Shown: in pieces, positions 22,701 to 34,924 of the stretch
Numbering within the stretch: the first letter of the stretch is position 1
Layout: each line of letters begins with the position of its first letter
DNA from: Rhodocollybia butyracea
Lineage: Eukaryota > Basidiomycota > Agaricomycetes > Agaricales > Omphalotaceae
Reading direction: 5' to 3'
NCBI GenBank assembly: GCA_015501585.1
Contig: JADNRY010000245.1
Coordinates: forward strand, 1 to 64,000
Length of the DNA: 64,000 nt
Made by a program: the position numbers and the translations under genes
Notes under the pieces: model-generated
The model's input: the letters and a program-made list of their open reading frames with translations, nothing else
Database searches by the model: none
What the model was told of the DNA's origin: nothing

Positions 22701-23308
22701 CAGGTACACAGCGAACCAGGATAACCGTCGCAGAGAATTTCAATACTTCAGTCGGAGGTCTTCCCGGAAACGATGGTAATTCTGAAACCTTGACCCTGTA
22801 GTCCTTCTCGCTAACATCGCTGCCCTTGTATAGATTCTGGTGCGTTCTTCATCTAACAGACGATGTTTGATGTTCTTATGCGTATGCTTCAGGGGCGATG
22901 GCAAGCTACACATCTTTCGCTCTTGCAGGATTGTACCCTGTTCCAGCAACTCGACAGATCCTCCTTTCCTCGCCTTATTTCCCTTCAATATCGTTCTTCA
23001 ACCCGTTGTATAACAGCACGACTACGATAAAAGCCAACGGATTCGAGGGTAACCCCGCGGATGGAGTTGGAGGCAAAGTCTTCGTCGAGGTGGATACATC
23101 CGTTATCTCATTAGGTTATCGAAATTGAATCTTGTTCTAGGGCGTCACAGTGAACGGAAAACCATACAAGTCTAATTGTTACCTCGACTGGGATGTTTTC
23201 GTGAATGGCTCCCTTGTTGAGCTAACTCTTACTACTAACCCGAATGTAACATGTGGGTCTGGTCCGGACGCACTTCCTCCATCACTCTCTACGGGTGGTT
23301 TTTCGTAA
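19739..23308 (+). CDS. Secreted GH92 alpha-mannosidase
   Basis: About 800 residues over many short exons. The first, ATG at 19739, encodes a signal peptide (MKGVYLLAFLSLWLP) followed by a mature start SVQSQSPTPI. Exon 2 ends at a GC-AG intron (donor GCGAGT near 19928). Then come the family landmarks in order: FVLPFIGTTNGGHVFPGA, GMDTDSPGN, the beta-rich N-domain (SRKVLRNVLPDG, FSPGTAEPRMLVDITNDG), the (alpha/alpha)6 domain (YRSHISPAD, YYDSYYCNWDTFRTL, MIDIQRHEGWLPECRGA) and the catalytic-site motif GNDDSGAM plus MYHYANAPGK. GH92 enzymes are calcium-dependent exo-alpha-mannosidases that invert the anomeric carbon; the Glu of PECRGA and the Asp pair of GNDD correspond to the acid and base region. 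It should act outside the cell on mannans or N-glycans. Splice sites all fit in phase, including a 6-nt exon at 22834-22839. No lesion is seen. Confidence 0.9.
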
Positions 23309-24046
23309 CTTTCTACTTTGGGATTGTCAGAGGACTTTTGAAAGTATTACTAGCGGTAGTAACCTGGCTCTCGAATATTATTTGTTTGCGAACTGTAGTG
23401 GTGCCGTACTAAATGAACGCGAAATATAACTATATTCTTCAGCCCCGCCAACATGCCTACACTGGCTTCCAACGTCTTTCCCATCGTAGCTGAGAGAAGA
23501 GTTGTAGCCATGCTTGATCTGGAACGCATAGAATATGATGAGAAATATGATGAGAAATACAACCAGAACACTTGCCTGCGTGCGCTTTGCTGAAATATGT
23601 CCTCCAATCGGTCGCCATATTGGCGTCAATCAAGACACCAACACTCTGGTTCTTAATCGACAAGCTTGGCAGAGCCGTAGAGTTCTTTGTACACTGTTCC
23701 GTTTCGGTATCCTGACTGGTATTCCAGATACTAACGTCGCAGTGCTGAAAAGAGTGTTGGATCAGATTATAGTAGCCAAACGTAAAGCGGCATCAGTATC
23801 GCAGAAGTAAGAAGCACGCACCAACATGTGCGTCCCGCATTACTTGTGCCAATGGCGCTCGGTATCTCCCGTCCCAACACAGACCGTCGGTATTCATGGT
23901 TCATAGCCTCCGTGTCAAGGTCGGAAGACGGAAGGAACAGGTGGGGAATGCCTAATGTTTAGGCAAGTCAAACATTCCAGTGAAGTCGCGACGCGCGCTT
24001 GATTCTACAACTGCGCCCGACAACACTTCATAACTGCTGATAAGGC
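23309..24046. other. Intergenic, hydrophobic frame fragments only
   Basis: Minus-strand frames at 23350-23660 contain a hydrophobic segment (SVLVVFLIIFLIIFYAFQ) that changes frame with neighbours. Possibly a membrane-protein remnant; no gene is claimed. Confidence 0.3.
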
Positions 24047-25260
24047 TTAAGGACAAACGGATGTTGAGACAGAGACCAGTCGACCGTTAACGGTATCGCT
24101 TGCGGCGTGCTTCAGAGCGATACTAGCAACTGCGGGCCAATATAAGAAAATAGTACGCGAATGCAAAGAGTATTCACCTTTTTCGGTCGATGAGTTTAAC
24201 ACTGCCCGATTGACTCTAGAGGTAGCCCATACTTGGATGCAGCTGGCTCGGTGAGGCGAACTCATCATCTGGCTTTTGGATTTCGGCAACATCCTCCTCT
24301 GTGAACGTTGAAGTCCTGCGGCCTCGGTAGCGGAAGTGAGTGGTCCCGCTAGTACCGTATGCCTGCTATTGGTATCTGGGTCCTTGAAACCAAACACGAG
24401 TAGAACTGCCGCGGACACAGGCGTACTATGGCGCAAGAGCCGTTCGATATCGCGTCGCTGTAAGAATGGATACAAAAAATCGGATAGCATCTTTCTGATC
24501 ACTCTCTTCATCGAGTTTGAGCGGCACGAATGCACTGAGTCCATCCCTGTGGAAAACGAAAAAAAAACAGGAAGACTGATCCTTCTCATTATAAGCAAGA
24601 ACTAGGGAATATTGGTGGAGCGGAACAGCGCTGAAGAGGCAGCGAGCATGGGTTGCCGCCTGAAGGACAAGTTCCGTCAATGAACCATCGACATCTACTA
24701 GAATCATCATCTGCACGCCTTCGAATGGCGGACTCCAGTAGCATAAGGTTCGAACATAGATTTAGACACTGACTCGTAGTTCCGGATATCGAGGTCGTTC
24801 TTCGGGCGATTTCAAGGCTAAAAGTGAAATAGCTTTGAATATATGAAATTATGAGAAGCCTCTTCAGGTACAGGTCCAAGTTCACCGATGTCTACGTCGT
24901 AACAATATTCCAAACGTTCTGGAGCTAAAGACTCCAGCTGGAAGCACCATGGCTGTTGGAAGATTTCGAGTTTGTCCATCAAATCTTCCTGAAAAGAGCT
25001 ATGAGAGACTTAGGAGTGGTAAGAGCCGCCATGGTTGGAGCTTTGACTGGTACTAAATTTCGGTGTGGACGACATGATTGCGACACGAGCGTAAAGGATA
25101 AGTTTAAGCGCCAATACAGCACCCGGGCCGTTAACGTCTTTTGTTCGCAACCACAAATCACTCAAGGCAATAGTCTCGATATTTTTCCAGATCTCCTTGA
25201 CTTTATTCACGAAGATCGCCTCCTACGTCCTACTATCTGGAGAAGTCCGACCCGCTAGGC
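24047..25260 (-). pseudogene. Relic of a kinase-associated (FunK1-type) gene, low certainty
   Basis: Scattered over three minus-strand frames are blocks that resemble the N-terminal regulatory region of fungal FunK1-type kinases: YATGVR, LQAATHARCLFSAV, HQYSLVLAYNEKDQS, FFVFHRDGLSAFVPLKL. They are separated by stops and frame changes, so no intact protein exists. The region between the blocks encodes no complete kinase domain. The assignment is my impression from the block order, without a profile search. Confidence 0.3.
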
Positions 25261-26805
25261 CTGCTAGATCCTGTATAATATTCTTCAAAGTGACTCTCGT
25301 TATTCAAACAATGTGACACACTCAAGATCCCTTTCTTTGACGATTTTCTTTGCTTTAGCACGACAATGCGATATTCCCGGGATTAATGGCCACTGTACCT
25401 GAGATCGACGTATCTGGTTGTGATTATCGATTATGCCTCATCCTCATCGATTCTTACGAGCAGTTTCGAGTCTACCTTCCACCACCACCATATGGTTTCT
25501 GAAATTCCAGTCCTCGGTTCTGGTCCATCGGGCTCAGCTTTCCAATCAACTAGCGCCCTCAGAATCCATTGTCACAGACGGAGTGCAATACTATGGTTGA
25601 AGATTTTTCTGGCGCTTATACACCTGGACCACGCTGCAACCTCGAGTACGATCGCAACCTTGGGCGGGAGCTCTGAAAGTCTAGGCTCTCTCCTGTATAT
25701 TTGTTGTATATACGCGCAGGCCGTCGGTTGCGTAGTATTCAGCGCAATTTTTTGTCGATTCTTACCAGTGCGTATGATTACTCTCATCCTTTTTCGAACC
25801 ATTAACGGTCTCATACAGGTGTTAAGTTTTTAACCCTGCTCATTGAAATTCCCCTGAATCCTTCGTTAAGATCCGATGTGAAGGATAGAAGTCTAGGATC
25901 AAGATCTTCATTTTTGAGAGCTTCGGAGCCATGAATGAAAAAGTCGCTGACTCGCTGTCTGACACCGCTGCGGCCAGGCTACTGCAATCTAACCAAGTAT
26001 GTCCCTACCCTTGGGCGTTAATCCCACACGCTTCCTCCTCATGCATCCGAACTCGAATCTTATCGATTTGTTCGCTAGTCAACGCGCTGTGACGCTGGGT
26101 TAGTTTATTCTTTGGTCTTCATATGAATGTAATCGCTAAAGCTAAGCTGTGCCCATAGTGAAGCTTCGCTCAGGATCGTACTGTCGTATAGACTTACAAC
26201 GAACGTTCTATCTTAAAGCTTACTTTCTTGCTTATTTGCGAAGACCGATCAAGCATGTTGAACATGGCAGACTTGATCCATCACATATCACCCCGCGACG
26301 GTTCGTTTATTCATTTGCACCGCCAAGTTCCGTTCAAACTCGATACGATGAACAGATTCCTATTTTTTGCTTGTATATTACTGCACCTATCGATATCGAT
26401 GAGAGCAATGCATGAGGGTCGACTGCAGGCCAAAGGTCGTGTTGTGATAGATAGGTATAGTATTTTGCAGCGTCCTAATTGAGTCTCCAATCCAAGCATA
26501 GCTATTTTTAATTTTGAGCTCCCTTCGTGAGGATAATCCTTTTTTCCTAGACAGTGGCACGACACGCACGTTGAGTAGTATTCATTTCCTATCGATTCCA
26601 ACCAACCACCCGTAAATAATGTTCTTTCGTGTTGCTGCGCTTTTGAAAGCTTTTAAGGCTTCCAATCGAAGCCTAATACTCAACTAAATCTCCTCTTGGC
26701 CTACGATTATTCCTTTCCTCTATTACGCCGTACCCCCCATAAACCACTCGGCAAGTCCGCCTCTTCCTCACACAAGTTGCCAACTGATTGCATTTTTGCA
26801 GAACC
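25261..26805. other. Intergenic, no supportable gene
   Basis: A short open stretch from ATG near 25386 (VPEIDVSGCDYRLCL, DSYEQFRVYLPPPPYG) breaks after about 35 residues. The rest is AT-rich with chance ORFs and includes the leader of the CVNH gene, with a TTTTTGCAG just before the ATG at 26806. Confidence 0.35.
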
Positions 26806-28374
26806 ATGCCTTTTGATCGTTCTATGAGAAACCCTCACCTCGTTGGACCACACTTGATAGTTAACTATGAGGGCAGAGATTTGAACTTGAATCTTAATAC
26901 GTGCCTTTCCAACGTTAACGGCAGGTTCCAATGGGGCGGGAAAGAGGCTTTGTCGACTGCCAAGGGAGTCTCTCTTAGTGGACCTATGCTCAGCGCAGAG
27001 CTACCGCAGCAAGGTGGACGGAGTATTGAAGCTGAAATTGACCTCAGCCAAAGGATTAAGGTCGTGTCTGGGAGGTTGCAATATGTTGCTGATGCACCCC
27101 CTCGACCTCCAGTTGTGTTGACCGCACCCGCTCTGTCTCCTTCCCCTACTCTTACTGCGTAAGTGATATTCTCCTTCCAGCCATATTCGAATTCAAATCA
27201 AATTCGGTTCTTCAATGCAGCGTGGATTCACCTCCGTCGTACGATGCAACTTTTTCCCAAGAATATTCCGAGTTCAAATCAGCACACAAAACGTAAGCCA
27301 TTTATGCAAAGTTGGAGATATGGAGAGCTAATCGATCTGTACAGGACTTACTCGGAGCGATCGTCTTCTTACTTCAAGTTCAGCTTGAAAGACAAACCAT
27401 TGCGCTTGGTTGGATCAGTCGTACATGCTGAATGTCGTCGAGCAGGCCAACAAGGTTTCATGTCCTCTCAGCTCGACCTCGACCTATACATCGGTGTTGT
27501 TGATGGAAAGCTTGTCTGGGGTCGTACCAAGTTCTTTACGCAATGTCAGAATATCAGCCTCGATAAATTTATCCTCCGAGCTGACTGCAAAAACGATTCG
27601 GGGACCACCGTCAAATCCACGTTGGACCTCAGTCGCTATCTTCAAACATACGACGGATTCCTTGGTGTAAAGGTAGCGATCGCCAGCACTGAGCTGTCCG
27701 AACTGTTCAGTGAAGCGCGCTGGATGAAGTTCAAGGTTGTTACCGAGGCTGATTCCGCCGGAGTTCTTGGAGCTCTAGGAGAGCAGGCTGCATTCAAAAC
27801 CGCTTTCAGCGCTCTCGCCACTACCACTTCCCAGCACGTTGTAGCAGAAATGACGCAGGAACTCTCCGCAGCAGCAGGGCAGTATGTTAAAGACGCAGTA
27901 ACCGATACGGTCAAGGCAGAAATGACCGAGATAGTTTCCGACGCGATAACTGCACGAGTTCGCGGGGAGATTACTAAGAAAGTCGACGAAGTTTTCGCTG
28001 TGGCTCGGGAATCTATTTTGACAGCCTGCAACGATATGGTAGATGCTGCTGCCAACGACGTGACACTCAAGTATACCCAGTCCATCATCGGTCCCATGGA
28101 AGAAAAGATTATGGCGGGATGCAACAACCTTATTCAGCATACGTTGACGGAGGTCAGTGCTTCGGCCATTGCACAATTCCAGGAGCGTGCGGAGATCTTA
28201 ATGGAGCGGGAGATTGTGGGGCCAGTATTCGTCGTGCGGAAACCCAAGCTGCATTGCTCAAGATGCTGGCAGCTACTTTATCATAGCGGGTTGCTATTCA
28301 ACGAACGTTATTCACCAGGTGACTTCAAGTTTTGTGGTTTCTTCTCGCTTTCTATCCAACCTCACTCTCTGTGA
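26806..28374 (+). CDS. Two-domain CVNH protein with long amphipathic helical tail
   Basis: Exon 1 starts at 26806 (MPFDRSMRNPHLVG). Introns at 27160-27220 and 27290-27342 splice in phase (phase 2, donors GTAAGT and GTAAGC). Two cyanovirin-N homology domains follow each other: domain 1 (residues ~5-95; LNTCLSNVNGRFQWGG, SGPMLSAEL, EAEIDLSQRIKVVSGRL) and domain 2 (~155-255; VGSVVHAECR, SSQLDLDLYIGVVDGKLVWG, FILRADCKNDS, KSTLDLSRYL). CVNH domains bind mannose-type sugars. The rest, ~120 residues, is a repeating helical segment (VAEMTQELSAAAGQYVKDAV, ITKKVDEVFAVARES) with heptad-like hydrophobics, resembling apolipoprotein or coiled-coil tails. There is no signal peptide, so it is probably cytosolic or released by an unusual route. 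Near 28218-28221 (GGGG) a one-base shift would continue as IRRAETQAALLKMLAATLS to a stop at 28286, which looks more protein-like than the printed end. Confidence 0.75.
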
Positions 28375-28790
28375 TAGTATATACGCTCTGGCTAGTGTAT
28401 AGTTAGTTGACGACATTCAATAACATCTTACAAGTCTTGTGCTCAAAAACTTGCGAGTTTTGAAAGTTACGAGGGGCATGGCGAGTAGTGATGTCCAAGC
28501 CAGGGCACTTGAGCCCTCTGAGCCTGAACACAGCTCAGGGCCGGGCTGAGAATTTTTGTGAGCCGTGGGGCCATTCAACATTCGAAAACTCTGTTTCGGT
28601 ACATTGCTATTTTTTACACCTTATGCTTACCCCCTCTCGCTTGGTTTTTCTTGCGCTTTCGGAAGCCACGTTCCAGGTGACTTCGATGCTCTCCTAGCTC
28701 GCGTTCGATGGACCCGATGAGAAAGGAACGTAGCGAGATAGAGAGGTAAATTCCAAGATACCACCGAGAGCTCTTATAAGTATGCTCACC

Positions 28791-31218
28791 TTATGTGGAC
28801 CAAAAGCTGTTGAAAATTTCCTTCAATGCACGTCCTTCCCATCTTCCCTTTCTCCCCGCATCAAAACTTGTCTCCTGTGTTATATGCTCAAGAGACCCGA
28901 CGTTTGTGTCTGGTACCTCATTTAATGCACTGTAAATATAATTAGCACTAACCCGAGCCCCAGGGTTCGGGGACCAGCAGAGTTCAATAAGTGACCAAAT
29001 GTCGTCAGGACACCATACTCCTTCAGGTCTTTTTGGGCGCAGTCCACGCACAACAGCAAACATGACAGCAATATCCGTCTTGTCCGAAAACGGTATATTG
29101 CACGAAAGAATCTGTTTGTTGAAAGTAATCTCGTCAACTACATTTATATCAACAGAAGAATATTACCAACCTCAACAACCGTACACGCAAACGCATATAC
29201 ATCCCTAGGGCGTTGATCCTGGACAGGGGTTTCCTTGAGCGCTCCCCAGTATGTATTAATTCGGGGGCCATCCAGCGAATAGCTCCTCGCGTGCCATGAC
29301 CAGTCGTGGTCAGCAGTCCCGTCGATTCCGAGGCAATGGCAAGTCCAAAATCGGCCAAGCAACAGTGTCCATCGTCGTTCATCAGGATATTCGCCTGAAA
29401 GCTACCAGCTCAACAAATCGTGATAAACAGATATTAGAAAACGCACTCCGCGCACGTCACCGTGAACAACAGGCGGTTTTAAAGAATGTAGATAATTGAG
29501 ACCATCAGCAATCTCCATTATCTGCGGTAAGTCCAAGTTAATTTTGAAACTGTAGATGACTCGGAGGTGGGACATACCACAGATCGTCTGTTGTGATCAG
29601 GGTGGTTTTTCAGATACATTACAATATCACCGTTGGACATCCATGGAGACACTAGGCAGAACCCAAACAAAGTCGTGTTGACACCAAAGAATGGAAGAAC
29701 ATTTGGGTGGCGTAATTGACGCCAAAGTAGAGCTTCATGGCAGAAATCCTTTCAGATGTTGTATATGTTTTAATATAGATTGTGATGAGATGATCAGACA
29801 TACAGATTCCAGCTTCTGGCGAATCTGTTCATCACTTTCCAAATACATACGTAAAACCTTCAAACATACAGCCTGGTCGCCTATTTTCCCTCTCCATATG
29901 TCCTTGAATTTACTCATCAGCATAAGAATATCAATTGAGTGTAGGGGTGCACCTACTGCATAGCCCCCTCCACGGATAGGATGTGGGTGTTCCCGCTGGA
30001 TGTTGACCAGGAAAAGAGAAGGAGGGAGGACATTGAAAGCTCTGGATAATTTTCGGATACAGGCCATACACAAACTTCTGTACTTCTCATCAGTATTTGC
30101 CCAATCATCCAGTTCCTGTCAGAAATGATCAACCCAACTCTGATCGACAATTTGAACATTAACACACACCAACTGTAGGAGTTCCATAACACACGGGATC
30201 CAAAGGTGATGCACCTGCATTAGTGTCCACACTGGGTCGGGTGATGCTAATACAGTGCGCAGGTCGGCGCTAGATGTCACTTCAGAAGTAGTGAACTTGG
30301 ATTCAATAGCTGTTGGTACAATTTGGGATTCTCCCGGAGCTCCCGATGATATGATCACGAAAATGGTGTACCCCTTTTTAGGATGGAGCACCGGAATTAC
30401 ATTAGTAGGTGGGGACCTCAATCGAAAGACAGAGGGAAGGCCTTCAACCAGGTGGGACTTGAGATAAAAACTTTCAGGTAAACTTTGAAGAAGGCGGATT
30501 GTGTCTAAACTACAAATTCATAGCCGGTGAGCTCGGAACACTGCCAGGATCATTGGACAAACCTTCCTTTCCACCACTTACCAATGGCGTTCATAATGAG
30601 CCTATGGTCCTCCGTACCCACATGCCACTCGATATCCCTGAGATACTCTTTGACTTCGAAATCACCAAGTTGCGGCCACGATTCTGCCAGAAAGTCGTGG
30701 CTATATTCGCTGTGAGCATCATCCTCATGTTGAGGTGATGAGGCTCGATCCGAATCCGAGTCAGGATTGAAATCAAGGAAAGAAGACCTTTCGGATGAGC
30801 TATACATCAAACTTGGTGATATTGTTGGTTTGGCAGACACAGATGAGCTCCTGGAAGAAGACTGGCCCTTCTCTTTCTGTCTCTTTGTACTAGATGAATC
30901 TCGTGAATAAGCATGACTAAAGCGACCTTGCCCATTGCTTGGATGCTCCCACTGAGTAAGAGGAGAATTGGGCTCAAAAGCAATGGAAGAATGATTTGAG
31001 AATGTAGGAGAAGGGGGAAAGCCAGTGAATATAGAAGAGCTATCCGAGTCATAGCTGTCATCTGCAAAAGAGCTGAACGGAGAATCGACCAATGGTGCTA
31101 CGTCCTGACTCGGGGCTAAGCTCAAACTCCATGGAGGAGAAGATGACAATCGATTTCCACTGCTATCATCAAACTCATTAGCCTGGAATGGATTTCTTGG
31201 CGAGATAGGCGGGGGCAT
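28791..31218 (-). pseudogene. TKL-type protein kinase gene, copy 1, one frameshift
   Basis: Start at 31218 (MPPPISPRNPF), followed by ~220 Ser/Pro-rich residues, a conserved middle region (LRSPPTNVIPVLHPKKGYTI, then ELDDWANTDEKYRSLCMACI) and a kinase domain of the agaric TKL group. Motifs: AVCLKVLRMYLES (ATP-site Lys), LLWRQLRHPNVLPFFGV, the catalytic loop VVHGDVRGAN split by an intron, DFGLAIASES, GTRGAIRWMAPELIHTG, and the C-lobe ELCWSPNPGARVS. Introns fit well except for one base: after KPLSR the frame loses a G, giving INALGM instead of the DQRPRDVYAFACTVVE still visible in the next frame. That single deletion stops the protein just after the APE motif. It may be a true lesion or an assembly error. 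TATA box 47-54 nt upstream of the ATG. Duplicated at 32078-34478. Confidence 0.75.
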
Positions 31219-31264
31219 GGATGTTTGAAAGAAGGTGGATACGTGGGAGATTAACTTGATTGAA

Positions 31265-31272
31265 TTTTTATA
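31265..31272 (-). promoter_or_regulatory. TATA box of kinase copy 1
   Basis: TATAAAAA on the minus strand, ~50 nt before the ATG at 31218. The equivalent site in the duplicated copy near 34515 has lost it. Confidence 0.55.
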
Positions 31273-32077
31273 GCTCGGAAGAACATGATTGGAGCGCCTG
31301 CAAGTTGCGGTACGACTTACCGTTCGAGTAACTACTACTAACAATAATCATCTTTCTGGGTACTTAGTGGCATGACCGGGTAGCGTCCAGAGCCTATACG
31401 ACGAGCATGAAACCCTCCTACTTACCGCCACTGCGCTGGTCAGTAGTTGGCATCTATCATGGGCTCTCTGATATCCGCTTGGGACGCTGATTTACAACCA
31501 GGCATGTCATAGCACAGGATTTTGGAATGGCTTAATTGGAATCAATTTAAATCTCGACCTTTAAGGTTCTGGACGAGTCTGGGGTCTGACTGGGATTGTC
31601 GTGACTGGTATTTATATAAGGGTGTTCAGTGTCAAATGAGAGAGTGTACAAAATTTACCATTCCAACATCTCTAGTTACAGTCTACGCTATATTCAATTG
31701 GCAGACCTTTAAATCTTCGAAAGAATAACATCAGTGTCCAACGCAAAAGATTGAACAGATGATGAACAAACTGCCATGGACCATGAGCTCGAGCTCGTCG
31801 CGCGACTCGGCAGTCTCCGTTTATATTTTTTTACAACTCGGTTATCGCTCTATTTGAAATCGTAGAGACAACTTACTGAAGCAGCTGAGAAGGTTGCAAG
31901 TAGAAGAATAAATTGCCGTCTTAGAGAGTCACAGCATCAATAAATGGAGGAATAGTAGCCTTTAAGGTCGAATCTGGGTTGGAGTGGCAGTTCTTCCGGA
32001 AGAGACGCAAAGGAGTAGAGGTTGAGAGAAAAAAGAGGTAAGCTCCATTGTATAAAAGAGAAGTCTTATCCTTATGC

Positions 32078-34478
32078 TCACCTACACCTTTGCTGAACGA
32101 AAACTTTTGAAAACCCCTTCAATCTACCTCCTTCCCTTCTGCATTTTCTCCATGCATGCGAGCTTGTTTCTCGTGTCAAGTGCTGATGAGTATCTGACTC
32201 AATGGTCCCATTGGCTACCTCATTCAACAACGTACTCCAAATATAATTAGCACTCACCCGGTCCCCAGGTTTCTGGGACCAGCAGAGTTTGATGTCATCC
32301 GGACACCAAACAGCTTCAGGTCTTCCAGGCCGCAGTCCATTCACAATAGCAAACATGACTGCAATATCTGTAGGTTTTTCCGAAAATGGGACATTGCACG
32401 ACAGAATCTAAAAAATCTTGTCAACCACATTCATATCAACAGATGAATGATAGTCAAAACCTCAACAACTGTACACGCAAATGCATATACATCCCTAGGA
32501 CGCTGATCCCGGGACAAGGGTTTCTTAGCCTGCTCGCCAGTATGTATTAGCTCGGGGGCCATCCAGCGAATAGCTCCTCGCGTGCCATGACCAGTCGTGG
32601 TCAGCAATCCTGTCGAACCGACGCAATGGCGAGTCCAAAATCTGCCAAACAACAGTGTCCGTCGTGGTTCATTAGGATATTCGCCTGAACACCTGCCAGC
32701 TCAACAACTCGTGATGAAATCAAAAGAAAAACAACGCACTCCGCATACGTCGCCGTGAACAACAGGCGGTTTTAAAGAATGTAGATAATTGAGGCCATCA
32801 GCGATCTCCATTATCTATGGGAAGTTCAAGTTGTATTTGAGACAATAGACGAGGCGGCACTGGCACGTACCACGGATCGTCTGCCGTGATCAGGATCAGA
32901 TACGTCACTATATCACCGTTGGACATCCATGGAGACACTAGGCAGAACCCAAATAAAGTTGTGTTAACACCAAAGAATGGAAGAACATTTGGGTGGCGTA
33001 ATTGACGCCATAGTAAGGCTTCATTACAGAAATCCTTCTGGACGTTGCACACGTTATCAGTAGATCGCAAAGGAATGACCGCAAACTTACCGATTCCACC
33101 TTCTTGCGAGTCAACTCATCACTTTCCAAGTATGTACGCAAAACCTTCAAACATATAGCCTGGTCGCCTATTTTCCCTTTCCATATGTCCTTGAATGTAC
33201 TGTAAGCGAACACAAAAAACTAATCCTTTATAAGGGTGCACCTACTGCAAAGCCCCCTCCACGGATGGGATGTGGATGCTCCCGTTGGATATTGACCAGG
33301 AAAAGAGGAGGGAGGACATTGAAGGCTCTGGATAGATTTCGGATACAGGCCATACACAAACTTCTGTATTTTTCATCAGTATTTGCCCAATCATCAAGTT
33401 CCTATGGTCGGGAATGATCAGCCCAACTCTGATCGACGATTTGAACATTAACACACACCAACTGTAGGAGTTCCATAACACACGGAATCCAAAGGTTATG
33501 CACTTGCATTAGTGTCCACACGGGGTCGGGCAATGCCAATATAGAGCGCAGGTCGACACTGGATGTTACTTCAGAAGTAGTGAACTTAGATTCAATAGCT
33601 GTCGGAACAATTTGGGAATCCCCCGAGGCTCCTGATGATATGATCACGAAAATAGTATGTCCCTTCTCAGGATGGAGCACCGGGAGTACATTAGTAGGTG
33701 GAGACCTCAATCGAAATACAGAGGGAAGGCCTTCGACCAGGTGGGACTTGAGATAAAAACTCTCAGGTAGACTTTGTAGAAGGTGGACTGTGTCGAAACT
33801 ATGAATTCATAATCGGTAAATTGGAAACCCCAAAAAGAGTAATGGACATACATGCCCTCCCACCATTTATCGACGGCGTTCATGATCAGCTTATGGTCCT
33901 CTGCGCCCACCTGCCACTCAATATCCCTAAGGTATTCTTCGACTTCTAGATTACCAAGTTTCGGCCGTGATTCTGCCCACAAATTCCGGCTGTATTCATC
34001 ATCCTCACATTGAGGTAGAGAGGATTGATCCTGAACAAAGTCAAGGAACGAAGACTTTCCGGATGAGTTGTACGCCAGACTCGGTAATATCGGTTTGGCA
34101 GACAAGGACGAGCTCCCGGACGAAGGCCGACCCTTCCCTTTCTGGCTTTTTGTACTAGACGGATCTCGTGATTGAGCGCGACTAACGCGGCCTAGTAGTA
34201 ATCCAAATTCACCATCGCTTGGGTGCTCCCCCAGAGTAAGAGTAGGACTGGGCTCAAAAGCAATGAATGAATGATTCGAGAGAGTAGGAGAAGGGGGAAT
34301 GCCAGCAAAAATAGAGGAACTACTCGAGCCGTGCCCAGAGGTGTTATCCGTGATAGAGCTGATAGGAAAGTCTACCGAAGGTCCTACATCCTAGGCCAAG
34401 ATAGCCACTGATTTTCATCGTTACTGTCAAGCTCATGGGCTTGGAAACTATTTCTTGGCAAATTAGGGGGGGGGACAT
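32078..34478 (-). pseudogene. TKL-type protein kinase, copy 2, decayed
   Basis: Same exon order as copy 1 and closely similar over ~2.4 kb. Differences that would disable it: a one-base deletion after DFGLA (the Glu-Ser codons become VRQ...), so the ORF covering GTRGAIRWMAPELIHTG is in another frame; catalytic loop Arg changed to Cys (VVHGDVCG); an in-frame 12-nt loss in the C-lobe (PDDIWSLIELCW becomes PDDIKLCW); and a degraded N-terminus with a stop in the Ser-rich part (~34385). Its upstream TATA box is missing. It retains DQRPRDVYAFACTVVE, which copy 1 has lost, so the two copies carry non-overlapping lesions. Coordinates of the start rest on the ATG at 34478 in the position matching copy 1. 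Confidence 0.75.
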
Positions 34479-34924
34479 GGATGCCGTAGAACAAGGTGCA
34501 CAGGTGGGAAATCAGCTTGATTGATCTAAAGCTGGAAGGGAAACACGGTTGGATTACGCCCACAAGTTACAATACGACTCACCATATGAGTGGCGCAGTG
34601 TCCAGAGCGTATAGGAGCATGAAGCTGACCACTGATCCAATTCTGATCCACTTCAGACATTTATCCATGGCCAGGCCATGATATAAGTAGCACAATTATT
34701 CTTTGATCAATCTACTTGACCTTTGACAGTCTGGATCTGACGAGGATAGTTTTGGGGGAAGACATGGAGATACATGGCGAAATGAAATGTGGTGGCAGAT
34801 TCTAGACGAGACCAGAAGAATTGCTTGTAGGTATCTAAATGTGTTCAGTCAAACAAGAGAATACAAATTTACGATTTTCAACATCTATAGGTTACAGTAT
34901 ACACGATATTCAATCACCAGACCT

